A DNA stretch of 64,000 bases, taken from the NCBI GenBank assembly GCA_014338405.1, contig JTDE01000137.1, positions 60,776 through 124,775 of the forward strand. Reading direction: 5' to 3'. The position numbers and the translations under genes are program-made. This document shows, piece by piece, positions 38,803 to 51,500 of this stretch. Every line of letters begins with the position of its first letter. The stretch's first letter is position 1. Below the pieces are notes generated by a model. The model did not search any database and was not told the origin of the DNA. It was given only the letters and a program-made list of their open reading frames with translations. The stretch comes from Paragonimus skrjabini miyazakii. Taxonomy: Eukaryota; Platyhelminthes; Trematoda; Plagiorchiida; Troglotrematidae.

Positions 38803-41800
38803 GTAAGTAACAACGATATATAATGGTTCGTTCTTTGGCCCGGGCAAATGGTTTATTTTAATTCTGGACAACTGTATTACGCTTGAACATGGTTGACGGC
38901 CGGTGCCCTGGTGTTACTGATTATGTGATGTAATAACTACGCCATATTTCCAAGCCTTGGTGGGTGAAATTAATTGCAGTTTATCATATTAACAGGTCAG
39001 GCATCACATTTGACTTGTGTTCGTTCCAAAATAACTGTAAATGGGCACGTTTTGCTTGTTCCCTACAAGATGAACATAGTCTTTTTCAGTTTTTAAGAAC
39101 ACCACATGGCTCCAACCTGCCAAATGAATCAACTGGAACCTTGAAAGCTCCATAAATTCCAGTTTGCAAATTGGAATCCAACCACAGACTTTCACTTTCA
39201 TTCGGGAATTTGGAAGATTGACGGAATATTCCCATACTTATCACAAACTATTTCTCAAGTTGTCCGTTTGAATAACTGTACGGATTCTTGTTTATTTTTA
39301 GAAAATACTTAGGGAACTAGGAGTGAGATGAAGTTTGTTGTGTGAATTTGTGAAACTGCCTAAAATTCCTCTGTCACCAATTTCCATCTTTCCGCCAATC
39401 TGCGGCCTAGGTTTGGCAATTGCCACGCCGTTTTAAAAGATCATACTCAAACAACATTGTGCTTCTCAACTCCTTGCTTCTCAAGCTTGGTAAATTCAGT
39501 TTGTCTAGATGGCAGAACTGACGCGTTTACCAAAAATTTGTTTCTTGCATACACTCCACATATTACGATGAAGAAAAAGCAAAATGCAGACGAACAACTT
39601 GTGCTCCAAAAGAACCAGTTTCATAATCCGTCATGAAGTCCACTAGGAAGTTCTAGGTATGTGGGAACCCTATGTTATGCTTCATGGCCTGATCAGGCAA
39701 TTCAATTCGAAGACAAGTCCTTGCAAAACTACGAAATTGTTTTGCAGGTATATTTCATTATATCAATCAAACGCCGCAATCTGAATCTTTCCTTAATGCT
39801 ATATGAAGGTAGATTTTTACTTTCTTTTAGGAAGCAGCTTTTTGTGACGAAATTAAACGTTACCTATATATGTTTGTTGCATCACCAGTGACACTTAAGC
39901 TTGGCTTGCTGTCGTCAGCAGGATAGATGAAGTTTTCGACCAACCTGACGGCACATAATTATTTATCGCCAAGCAGGCCACGGGTGTTAGAGCAAACACA
40001 TGCTACTAGGGTTAACGGGACAAGGCAAAATTATTCCCAGCCTTAAGGACATCCAAGTCCACTAAGTATTGGGGCTGGTGGTAATTGAAACTTGGCTCAT
40101 TCGACAACCGAAATTGATGACGACCAAATTTCCTCAATCAATGCCAGGTTTGGGTAATGGAACATAATAAACGTACTTGTCATCGAAATGTCAATTCGTA
40201 CATTTTGATATTCACTGAAACGGAGACGCTCCATCAGGACCTTGACAATCGATGAGCCTTTCAGCTGAGCGGGACGTTAGCAATTAATCATTATAGAACT
40301 ATTAACAGCCAGGTGTCAGCTGTCATTTACCGGATGTTATCGCGAAACGCAGGTGGTGTGAGTTGATATACTCGCCTCTATTGGACACAAGGGAACAATT
40401 CTTATAATTACTGTCAACCTGTTCTGCCCCAGCATAAAATCTCAGGCGTTCACGTAAGATATTAAAAGCTGAGTAAACGGGATTACAAATTGTGTGAGAA
40501 GCATTGGTGTTTTTCACTTTTGATCAGATTTATGAAGCAAACTGTTTGAAAACCAATACGCAGTTGCTTAACCTACTGTGAACAGTTAAAACGCGTAAGC
40601 TTGAAATTTTCTCCTATAGTCTATTGTACTAATCGTTTTTAGTTGTTGTGACAGTCGAGTCATCAGTATGTCTATTGGGTTAACATTTCCTCCCTTCTAA
40701 ATATGGCCAAGTCAAGGTGACGCCAAACATAACAGTTGGACATGTATTTTGATGCCGAATCGCATCCAGCCATCATAGTGTTTGTGTGAACTACAGAGAA
40801 ATTTCTTGTTTGTGCTCCGTCACTCTTTGTAAGCATCTCCAAATCCCACTGCAGAAATGCTGTGCAGGCGGTGCTACTTGTTGGCTATACCGGTGTCAAC
40901 CAAAATAGTTAACTGGTCGAGTGGGTAACATTTGCGTTTCAGCAATTATTTCACATGTTGAGCGGTCACTCATTAATAGAAATATTATGCAGTTGGCAGC
41001 GTAGCACAAATTCTTTCTTGCTCTAACATTCCTTTCCATCTCTATATCCGTGCTAGTTTTGTTCGTTGCATATTCCTGTTGATCATCCGGGAGTGAATAA
41101 TTGCAAACGATAACAAACTGAAAACCTACGAGTGTCCTTATCTCATATTCGAAGATTAGTCGCGATGCCATTTACAACGTTGAAGTAAGAACATAAATTT
41201 TCAAAGATAGTGATGAAAAGTAAGAGAAAGGGGACGAGGTGAGCGTACAGTATCTTGACCCTATCCTAACAGTGCAGAGTTGACCATCAATTGCGGACAC
41301 AATGTAGATTGAGGGAGGTTCATCAAGGCTGCTTCGGAAAACGTGATTCTTTCGAGTGGCCAGGAAATCTGACTCACTATGAAAGTGGTGGTTTCAATAT
41401 TTGGTGATAGCCGATAACTGAACAGTGTAACGGAACGCCGTTCAATCACGTCATTTAAAACGTAGGAATTACCGGGATAAGAGATAAATGCTGAGGTTTC
41501 TGCAACATTGTAGACATTGGCGATCATTTGCTTACTCAATTTTGTGGATGTCAAATCGAACAAAGCCAAATTATTTGAGTAGGGTTACCTCGAGATGTTT
41601 GTTGGCATTCGATGCCGGGCACGGTCCGTCAATACTGCCCTGGATATGGTTTTGCGGGAGAAAATCTTCAAAAACTTACCTTGCGCAGACAACCAAATCA
41701 CAAACGGCGTAATTAAAAAATTACAATCTGCCTTAACTCGTTACACAAACGACAGTTGATTTGCAACCGCTACTCACAAATAGTTGTGTTGTTCAGCATG

Positions 41801-44077
41801 TTCACAAATCTGACCTACCGAAATGTTATGTTTCACATAAATGCATCCGCTCATCTACAGCTGCGCTGAGATATATGTCAGTATAATGGATTAGTGTCCA
41901 TCACAAAAATTGCCTGGACATTTATTTAATTGTGTGTTCCGACTAATGACGCAGTAGACGATAGCAACTGAGCAAGCGAGCCGAAATCTTATCTAGTTTA
42001 CTGCGGGTCATGTCACGGAAAGAGGACACGTTGTTGACCTTGCTAAGTCGTTTGGCACAAATCAGAAATTACTTTTGTTCTCCGCGACAATGCCAATCAA
42101 CAATTTACGTTCAGATCTCTGACTGCATAAACTGGAACAAATTGAAACTGACAAAACTCCTTCTTTTACACGGAAAGGCCGAACGTTATTCGCTTCTGTT
42201 GTTGTTATCCACATGTCCTATAAATAAATGTTCTACGTTCGTTACTCAAGAATATAAACGAAGTGTTAACATTTCATGACAAGTCACGTCTTCCTATGTT
42301 GAAGAACTGTGTCAGAAGGCCCCAGACTTTTAATATTCTGAGAACGTGGGCTTATAGTATGGCCCATAATAAATGGGTTGTTCACGTATTCGCTCCAGTT
42401 GTGCCCAGTACAGTGCAACTTTTTTACATCATTCTCCATGTGACACAAACACAGCAGCCAGCACGTTGCCAAATGGGTACTAAATCACGGCTCCGTCTAC
42501 CTGTTGTTACTGTGTGCATATGAGGGGCACAGAGACAGCCTTTTACAAAGATAACAGTTTTATCAATCGATGTAATTGCCGTTCGTGAGCAATACTGTAA
42601 AGTTGTTGGTTTAGTGTAGTCCGTGGATTCAAACTAATTGGAAATTTCTTGGTCGCGTGCACACTGTGTCCATATTTTCTTATTTGGATACGATCAAACA
42701 ATTCGCACACTATTTATACGGAGTCGTATTTGGGAATATGGTCAAGGTTTGTAGGTCATGCCTATTGTGAGGGTATTGGCGTTGTGGTTAACATGCAAGT
42801 GGCACAAACAAAAGATCCAGTGTACAACTTCCGTTGTACAACACTAAGGAGCTGTAACAGTAGGGGAACAAGAATCAAATCCATTCCTTCAAAGTGGACT
42901 AGCAGAAAGGTTTATCTGGACGTGAAGTTTGCGATCCAACTTTGGTTGCGTTCAAGTTGAAAAAATAAATCGCTCACGAGAACTCTCACGAACAGCAGCT
43001 GTATAAACCCTGTGGTCATTACTTTGTCGAATAAGTGGAGTGTGTCTTGCTCAGTTTGACTTTATCTGTCTGGTATTGCTCACAAGCGGTTTATTAAGGC
43101 TGTTTGATTCTTATTTAACTACAACCCGAAACGGACTTTGCCTTAGTAAAAATAGTGAGACCCACAGCTAGCGGAACTCCGTTGATTCGAAAAGATCACT
43201 ACATACAAAGAGAAGACGACGTTATAGGGTAGAATTAGACAATGCAAAGTATAAACCAAAACACTGGGCGTTTGAAGGTCAAAAATTGTTTACTGTGCAA
43301 CCGATTTGTTAGTCGATTTCTGACGACAGAATGAAAAGAGTGAGACGATGTCCGGAGACTCTTGTTTACTGTCGCGGTGAACAGTAGCATTCGAAATAAC
43401 GTGTATGTTTTTAAGCAAAGGCAAAAATGAGGTTAGTGGAAGGATTGTTTAGAAACATACGGAAATAAATCATGTAACACTGGTTGATCGTTGACATACA
43501 AAACACGATCTTCTCATCCCCGTCCGTTTTGTATTATAGGTTACCGTTGTACAACTTACTGTGCGCTATTGGTTTGGCAGTAATCAACTCGTTACTGGCC
43601 GAGATAAAGATATCCGCAATAATTTGAATATTGTTTCATAATTAGCTGGCGTCGTTTACCATAATGATGTATTGCACAGTCCAGTCAAGTTACGAAGTAT
43701 TTAGGGATTCCCCCAGCAATGCTCAGCATAGTTGATATCAGGACGTTTGTAACCTGCGAACTGACCCCCCGCTACATATGTGGATAGTAATTCTCACAAA
43801 GTAAACTTGCCATTCTTGATATACATGGCACGAGCATTTCCAATGAACATTCCTGTTTAGGCAACTTTGTTAAGCTGCTTTGTCCCAATCACTCAACGGC
43901 TTGACTGTGAGGATGTATTGGTTTAAAGCTATTGCTCATATGCCGGCGTTAAAAATAGTTCGATGGTAAATCCTGCCGTTTGTTACGGGCGTTTAATTTT
44001 CTGATGCACATCAGCTGTATTTAGTCATCTAAGCTTGATACTATTCATCTGTTTCTGTTTGATTTGTACTGTTTTAG
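38803..44077. other. Intron 5 of the GFR-like gene
   Basis: It runs from gtaagt to actgttttag, 5.3 kb. No repeat of the families described here was seen. The + frames at 42010-42279, 42263-42523 and 42649-42960 have no domain and no matching splice borders. Confidence 0.6.
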
Positions 44078-44408
44078 ATGTAACAAACTGCTTCGATTTC
44101 TTCATTCAATGCATTCGTGATGCGGCGTGTTTGTGGTACTATCTTCGGTTGGCAAACTTCTGTCCATGGTCATTGTCTGGCAACTCATGTCAGCCAGTTG
44201 CGTCTTGCAGGGAATTGCTCAGGGCATTCTACACACAATCAGCTACGAACTCAAGACAAGCTCTTGTTTGTTTCTGTGATACAAATGATTATGACTGTGA
44301 AGTGCAACGAGCAATTTTTCAACCTCGATGTACGTCTCGCACCTTACAACCGATACAACCAAAATGCTCTACAATCTGGTCCACCTGTCAATCATCCGTT
44401 GAGTGCAG
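44078..44408 (+). CDS. GFR-like gene, coding exon 6: complete GDNF domain 3 and start of domain 4
   Basis: The acceptor is gtactgttttag (phase 1) and the donor gtgcag before gtcagt (phase 2). Residues 407-517. Domain 3 is whole in this exon, with cysteines 411, 418, 424, 435, 444, 450, 471, 473, 480 and 491. It includes SCRELLRAFY, the CFC pair and CEVQRAIFQPRC, all very close to GFR-alpha pattern. Domain 4 starts at Cys503, 510 and 516 (KCSTIWSTC, VEC). A sequon lies at Asn407. A second open frame on the same bases (44117-44473) is a shadow. Confidence 0.88.
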
Positions 44409-47400
44409 GTCAGTCTATGGCTACATCAAGGGTCACATTTTATATAAAAGTAACCGAAACATTACCTTTTTGACAGGATTTCTGAAGTGTTGTGATTGAC
44501 ATGAATATTTTGAAATCAGTCTTCTACACATGGTCAGTCATTTTAACTTGAACGTCGATAGTTCCATAAGTGATTGTTGAGTACTAAAGTAAATTGAATA
44601 AGACAACCAGGTTCTGGGTGACCTTTGGATCCTGTAGGCCTTTGCACGTTGTCGAAAAGTGCTATACTGCACAGCATTGAGTCAACAGTGAAAATGGTAA
44701 CCGGAAATTGTAGCTAATTCACTCGCAATATCTGTCCATGTTGATAAGTGCAGCGAGAGTTGATTTCATGGTCAGCGGCTTCAGCATACGTGGTTTGTGG
44801 AAAGTGACACGCAGCTTCTCAAGTGACACGGATGATGGACTTGCTGTGACTCACATGCACTTTGTCTACAATGTGTCTGGCTAACGACGCTGCTTGTCGG
44901 AACAAACGCACCGAAATAATCATCTTGCAAAATTTAGGTCATACGTTTTGAAACTTTAATCCATCAATACAATTGTTTGCGTTGCAATGCAAAACCTTAT
45001 TTTCAACTTACGCTTACCGTAAACTTTGTACACAATAAAATCAGTTGACTGTTGCAATTGGTGAAGGGAATCTGTAGGGAGTTCACAATTGACTACTTGC
45101 TTGAAAATTATGGACGGTTCGGAGAAAATGATGAAGTTTTGGTAATGAAGCGCCTTTATTCGAGTGCGATTGCATGCCCGCTTGGACGCCGCCGGATTAT
45201 GCTGATTAAACAGCAGGGTAGTTCGATGGAGAAAATTATTGGGAACATAATTTGCTACTGACTTGAGTCCTAACTTAGTTCAGAAAACTGAAGAAATTTC
45301 ACTTAGCAATCTGGTGGCCAACCTATCTGCATGCGACATTGTCTGGCACTGACTGTTAGGGAGTACCTGCTTGTACGCGCCTAGTTGGGTACGATCACAC
45401 TGCTGTTTCATTGAACCGTTGAAATTTCAACGAATCAAAGGATACGATTACCCACAATTTGATAAAATATGATAGAAATGACTGGCTGTTTGAATAATAA
45501 GAATACGAAAGAACGCCACTGAAAAAGGCTTCTAAGCAGCCAATTGAAATTATGATAGACACATCTTCGCAGGTATTTCTCAGTGTTGGACTCAACAACA
45601 CAAGTCAGACGGTTATAGACAAAACTCAGACATCAATGCACGTTATATAAATGCGGCCTAAGGAGACCGTAAATTAATTAGTCAAATATGGGTACGTTCA
45701 TCGAGCCAACAAAAGATACCTGATTGGTTTGTTTATAAATATTGTCTCATCAGTCACCCGGTTTTCGAAAATTAGTTGAAGTAAGCGGGTAGGAACATTA
45801 CATGTGTTTTGAGCCATGGCAGTTTTCTTCCGATTCATGTCTGGTCTTTAGTATTCCATGCACATTAATTGCCAAGTTACAAAAGCATGAAGTGTGTGTA
45901 GATTTCTTTCCGACTTCAAATGTTAAGCATAAAATGCTTTTCAAAGAAAATATTATATAGTAAGAATCTCCGCAAATGACACGTGTAATGTTTGTCTGTG
46001 TTTTCAAATAACTGTTTATGTTTCCTTCGAAGCGATATCTCGACTAACAGCAAAATATGAGAGTCACACCAGAAAAAGATGGAAATCAGAACAGTTAATT
46101 CAAGACAATTACTGTTGACAAACTAGTAAAAATTTACATCTCCATTCACTCGTGCTAACGGATTTTGTGATCAGTGAGTTCCACCTATTGTAGAGTTAGA
46201 TATTCTGTCTTACTCAGGATCATTGCAATTGCCCATTTTGAGGTGACACTGCACATCCCTGAAATTAAATGAATATCGAAACCTTGGTGAAAAGAGGTTA
46301 TGTGGAACAGTTAATCTACCTTTGATAATACTGTAATTACAGTATTACCGGAAGTTGCCGATAGGAAGAACATTTTTAATGGAACATTTATCTCAGTTTC
46401 TAATATAAACCATTGCTCCTGGGTGGTAACGAAAGGCTCCTGCAACATTCCATACTGATTTGAAAAGTTATTGGTGTGAATTCCGTCTTTTGGTCTGGTC
46501 TGTGATTTTGCTATCTGGCTTGCATGAACCGTATGGCTACAAGGATTCCCATTGCGTAACCAAACAATACATCGGCGCATACGTGACCAGCATCCGACCA
46601 GTTGGGGTTGAATGGTAAGGACTTGCGGGTTACAAAGAGAACAGTGTGATCTGTTTCTAGAATAATAATTACCGCCAACGCTATCATGAGTTAGACAAAC
46701 TTCACAGTTATACTGAGGGAAAGTGAATCGTAGAGTTCAACTTTTTCAGACGGCTGTGGATTATTAGCAGTATTTGTATAATATGATGGCACAAGTTAGT
46801 TGCTGCCTTTCAGTTTCTAGTACGGTTGGCTTATGACAAACAAAACTATTTCTTTTTCATCATACATCCTCACGATTGCAGACATATTCATATAGGTTAA
46901 ACTTCCTTCAGGTCTGTCTCAGGCGCGAACTATGTGCAGTTGCAAAACGTACAAGATAGAAAGTGGTTCGTTTTATAGTGTTATTATGCAGTGGGATGTT
47001 GAACAGAAATAAAGAAAATTGTCAACTCTTTCAAATACTCCATGAATGTACTCCAGACTCTCTTAAGTCTTGATTTCAGCGAGAGCCTCCGGAGTACGGA
47101 ATATGTCAACGGTCACAATAATTGGGATGACCACAACAACATACTGCATTCACGTGACACGATCGTTTATTGGTGTGGCGGTACTCATTAAACTAAGGAC
47201 AAAGTGGTGATAAAGCTTCCTCAGTTTGATTGAGCTTTAGTAATGCATAAAAATATGGGACGACTTGAGACGAGCAATCGCACGTTAAATAAAGTTTATC
47301 AGACCCACCAGAGATAGCATATGCCTATAATGCTTGAGAAAATCAGTGGCTTTTGTTTCATACGTTGCTGACCTCAAATAACTATGTTAGACCATTGCGT

Positions 47401-48362
47401 ATAGGTTTTGTTACCACCTTTGCATTGATAAGTCCTTCTGTCAAACGTTTCAAAAAATCAATAAGTAACGAATTTTGACATTCAGCAAAGATCAAGAAGG
47501 ATCAAATATCAAAAGCTGTACGGTATGCGGAAGCTCAAATGCAGTAAGCAGCCAGATATCTAAGAATTCTTTATTCAACGGAAGATAAATTGATATTTTT
47601 CTATAATATGGATCAACTTTTCAGGCAAGAATGTAAGTTGTTGGACGGTGTCATGTTTGGCACGTCCATTACGTCGCAATACTTTCAAACCGATAGACAG
47701 AGAGACAACACTCCTGAGGAAGGCCACCCGGGGTGGTTGAAACATAGATAATTACAACTTGCTCATAACGTTGTGTTATTCTCAATCAATTTATCAATAA
47801 TAGGTTATCACTGATAAGTGTACACAGTGGATGCTGTGTAGGGTTGTGCTGGACAGGTAACAAATGAAATTGTAACACCGACTGAATAAAGCATTCAAGT
47901 CAGCCGTGTCTTCGTTATACCATCTTCCGATACTTCAACCTTGACCTACTTATGAGACACTTCCTGGGAAAACGTCAGTGGTGAACTGCATACATTTCCA
48001 GATGACCTATCTACGAAGTTCCTTAAACATTCCTGTTCTTCGTTCAGAAATAGACGGCATACCTCTACAGTTGTTGCCATGTGATGAGTCATGGTAGAGC
48101 CGTACATTGTCTGAAGGATTGCAGGACAAATTCTAAACAAATTGTCTCTGCGGAATTAAATGACTTTTTTGTTCACTTTTTCATCACCGCTGTCGTTGTG
48201 GCTGTGTATTTAACAGTGCGTCAAAATAAAAGATTGAAGGTAATCAACGGGTGAATGGCACATAAAAAGTACATGAATAATTAGAAATGAATAAATTTGG
48301 CTACTGAAATAATTATGACTAATGAAACAGAATGGTTTTTCACAATTTAACTTCCTTTACAG
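44409..48362. other. Intron 6 of the GFR-like gene
   Basis: It runs from gtcagt to cttcctttacag. It contains the hammerhead-like motif at 47714-47743 and perhaps some flanking retroelement remnant. No exon is needed, because exons 6 and 7 complete domain 4. Confidence 0.65.
47714..47743 (+). other. Hammerhead-ribozyme-like core (likely retroelement end remnant)
   Basis: CTGAGGA (matching the CUGANGA core) is followed by a possible stem II and then GAAAC. In the stem, ccacc at 47724-47728 pairs with ggtgg at 47732-47736, with two G-T pairs outside. Stems I and III and the cleavage site were not identified, so activity is not claimed. Hammerhead motifs are common in Penelope-like and small tRNA-related repeats of flatworms, so this probably marks the end of a worn retroelement. 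Confidence 0.45.
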
Positions 48363-48583
48363 TGAAAGTCTCAAACTGGTTTTGTTTGGCTGCGCTCAAT
48401 CGGGAACGTTGTGTCGTACAAACTCTCACGTTTGCATCCAAGCGTATCTACAAATTTGGATCTCGCATTTTCACTCGACGTGTCAGTGTGCGGAAGGGGA
48501 AATTCTCCGTTTAGCTTCTCTCGAAAATGTCGACTCAGTAACTTGTGAAACATTCCGATTTGTTCTTGGTCAAACACCATGTG
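48363..48583 (+). CDS. GFR-like gene, coding exon 7: rest of GDNF domain 4
   Basis: The acceptor is aacttcctttacag (phase 2) and the donor gtg before gtaagc (phase 1). Residues 517-590 give the seven last cysteines of domain 4: 527, 534, 541, 557, 559, 578 and 590. They include HVCIQAYLQI, the TCQC pair, TCETFRFVLG and TPC. The frame stays open past the donor to a TGA at 48703. Retention would therefore give a short alternative C-terminus right after domain 4. Overlapping frames on both strands are shadows. Confidence 0.85.
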
Positions 48584-51500
48584 GTAAGCAAAATCTGTGT
48601 TCGTTTGAATCAATTTCTAACGGATGCATTTATGTTCGTGGTATGCAAACTACTAGCAATCAGAACATAAGCACTGACTATTTATTAGCACACTGTCGGG
48701 TTTGAAATAACAGATGTTCAGGATATAAGCGTTCGTTTTAACGTTCACATACTTAATGTGTCAGCATTTCATGTATCATGGTAAATTAATCTCAACCGGT
48801 TCTGTATAGCTTAGGAATGAATATTTTTAACAGAACCAATAGTTTTAACATGGAAATTCACTCTCCGTCGGTGGTAAACAGACGTGTATGTGATAGGAGT
48901 AATTAAAGTATGTTCGACAAGAAAGTGATATGTGAGAAGGGACTTCAGAGTTAATTGTTATTCCACACCCATTCAATTCATATAATCAGTCTTTGACTGT
49001 CACACGTGGGCATATCTTATGTACGAACATCAGCAGGTATTTTATGGGGGAATGAAGAACAATCAGAGATTGATTTACGAAGCGGAATGGAAACAAAACA
49101 CTCTCCAATCAACTGACATCAATTACAACATAGTCCAACAAGCACAGCTAGCTTACCGCATATTCTAAGTATCTGGAATCCCCCCACACATTCATTTATC
49201 CGAAAATAATGTTAGATGCCAACATTATTCAAGATTGTAGCATATTTATGTGATACCTACCCATTAATTGGTGGTATGCGTCTTAACGAAGCTGGGAAGG
49301 TAATGTTGCCAATCTGGTATTCCCGCTCGAATTGGTTATCAAGGTTTTGCAAGAATGTATAGGTAACTAGATATAATTAATCTAACATAATATTCTGCAG
49401 TAACTTGGGCGTAGAGCAAAGTCTAGAAAACGTTTGAAAAGCCTCGATATCGAGTCCAACGTGAACGTTTGAATTGAAAGCAATTTCTACATGAAGTCTG
49501 TCGTTTGAAAGACGACCTGCTGGAGATTACGGTCTATCGACAACAAATGACGTACCTCTGAAGACAAACGGTTATTATTCAGCTTTTTATGTTGAAGCTG
49601 AGTGAGCACACAACTGAGATGGAGTCACGACATCTTGCAATTGGTCTGGACAAAGAGATCTCTCCACCATTGCTGAGTGCCACGAAACCCGCGTGTTATC
49701 TGTCGAAAAATTCGCGAGAAAGAAGTTTGTTTGTTCAGAACATATATGACGTTGTTCAATGGTTTCTTTAATCGCTGGAACTCTTCAAGATTTGAACTCA
49801 AAATGATCCCTTAGTTTGTCCTAATGAACATCAAGTATTGTGTCCAGCATAGTAAACTATCAATCAGACGGATGATAGTTTGTCCACATGATTTCATCAA
49901 CAGACATTAAGTACACGACAAATCGACTTTAACGACACTGTCCAGTAGAGTCACATAATGTGCATCACTCGTGTGAATTCGGTCAAAGGAACAGGGGTGA
50001 ATAGGTCTGCTGAGTTTAAATCCCCTTTACTGCAGGAATTCATTCAAGTGACACGTAGACACAAAAGCCATCGCTGTCGATATCGATAACGGTAAAAGTG
50101 ATAAAAAAACGGAGGGGAATTATGGAGCAAGCGCACCGAACAGGAAAGAAATTTATTTCAGTTTCCAGTATATCGTTGAAAATGTACGGCTAGTGCTGAA
50201 GACGTAGATCCACACAAATGACACCGTCTTCATTCTATAATAATCATCGCAAGCTTTGATCTGAGTCGTGTGGTACTTAAAAATGATCATCAGATATTGC
50301 TAGGAAGGGCAGATACATGCGTATTTGCGAATGGGTTATTGTTTTGTAGATGAATAAACAATGTTTTCCGTCTTTGCAGTAGTGAGAAAACACCGATCAA
50401 TGTTCTTCAATAAAAAGCTGAGTTCTTTCATTATTTTATGCTGGGAGTTGAAAGAACGATGGCGAAAATGCATACATCGTTCTGGAAGCTGTGTATAGAT
50501 CACCCAAATAAATTCAACAAGAATGATTTCCAGTGTTAGTCAACTACCCATCAGGCCGTCGGACTTCTGTTGAAGGTTGACTGCCTGCGTAACGTATATG
50601 AACACAGGATAAACCTGGTTGACTTGTAAGAGTGTACCCATCCGTGCTTCAATTCACCCTAACCATCATTTTCATGAGTTGGACCAAATTATTCTGCTAA
50701 GAGACAAGTAAACCTACACTAAGAACTTGATCAACACAGAGTACAGTAGCGCCAAAACTATACTAGTCATTTCTTGTATATTCTGTCTTTAAGACACTGA
50801 CATCTTAACGTTGCTTTTAAACTGTCCATAATTAACAATACAAAACATCGATTCAGTAGAACTAATTATCACCATACAACGTTTCATTGTTAATAGCAGC
50901 AGCTGTTATCCGTGTTTATCTTCCAGATAACGCAACACAACGGTTGAATCATCGCATAAAACAACCATTCGAAAACCCACACTCAAGTAAGGTTTATTTA
51001 ACACTGTTTAATAGATGACTTCACTGAAAGTACGAAATCTTTGAGAGCATCTGGTGGCTCTAGTAATTTGCTTTTGAGTTTCACCTTCCGTATCTTAGGC
51101 ATCTTTCACATAGAAATCAGATAATTCGTTAATAAAAGTCGTTTTAACAACAAGCAATAATCAGTTGTCTTGAAATTATTGACTATATCATATTTTGCCT
51201 ACGGAAACTTGATGACTCACTCGGCGTAAAATAGTTGTGATTCGCGTAATAGTTTATTTCATTAATTTCACCGATTAGTTTATCAAATTGACCATCCTCA
51301 ATGCATAGTTATCTAAGCTAATGTTGAAGATTTTTCAAGTGGCTATGGACACAACAAGTAAATAATAGCCGTTCATTCGATGCATACATGAGTAGTTCAA
51401 TTTCCTCTCGGATGAATTTACATTAGATGCCTGATCTAATTCACTACAGCGGAAGTTGTATTGAAAGAATCGATGGCCCCTCGAAGGTTAAGGTAAACAA

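Noticed and set aside
44117..44473. 118-codon + frame overlapping exon 6
   Set aside because: It lies in another phase; exon 6's own frame carries the complete cysteine pattern of GDNF domain 3.
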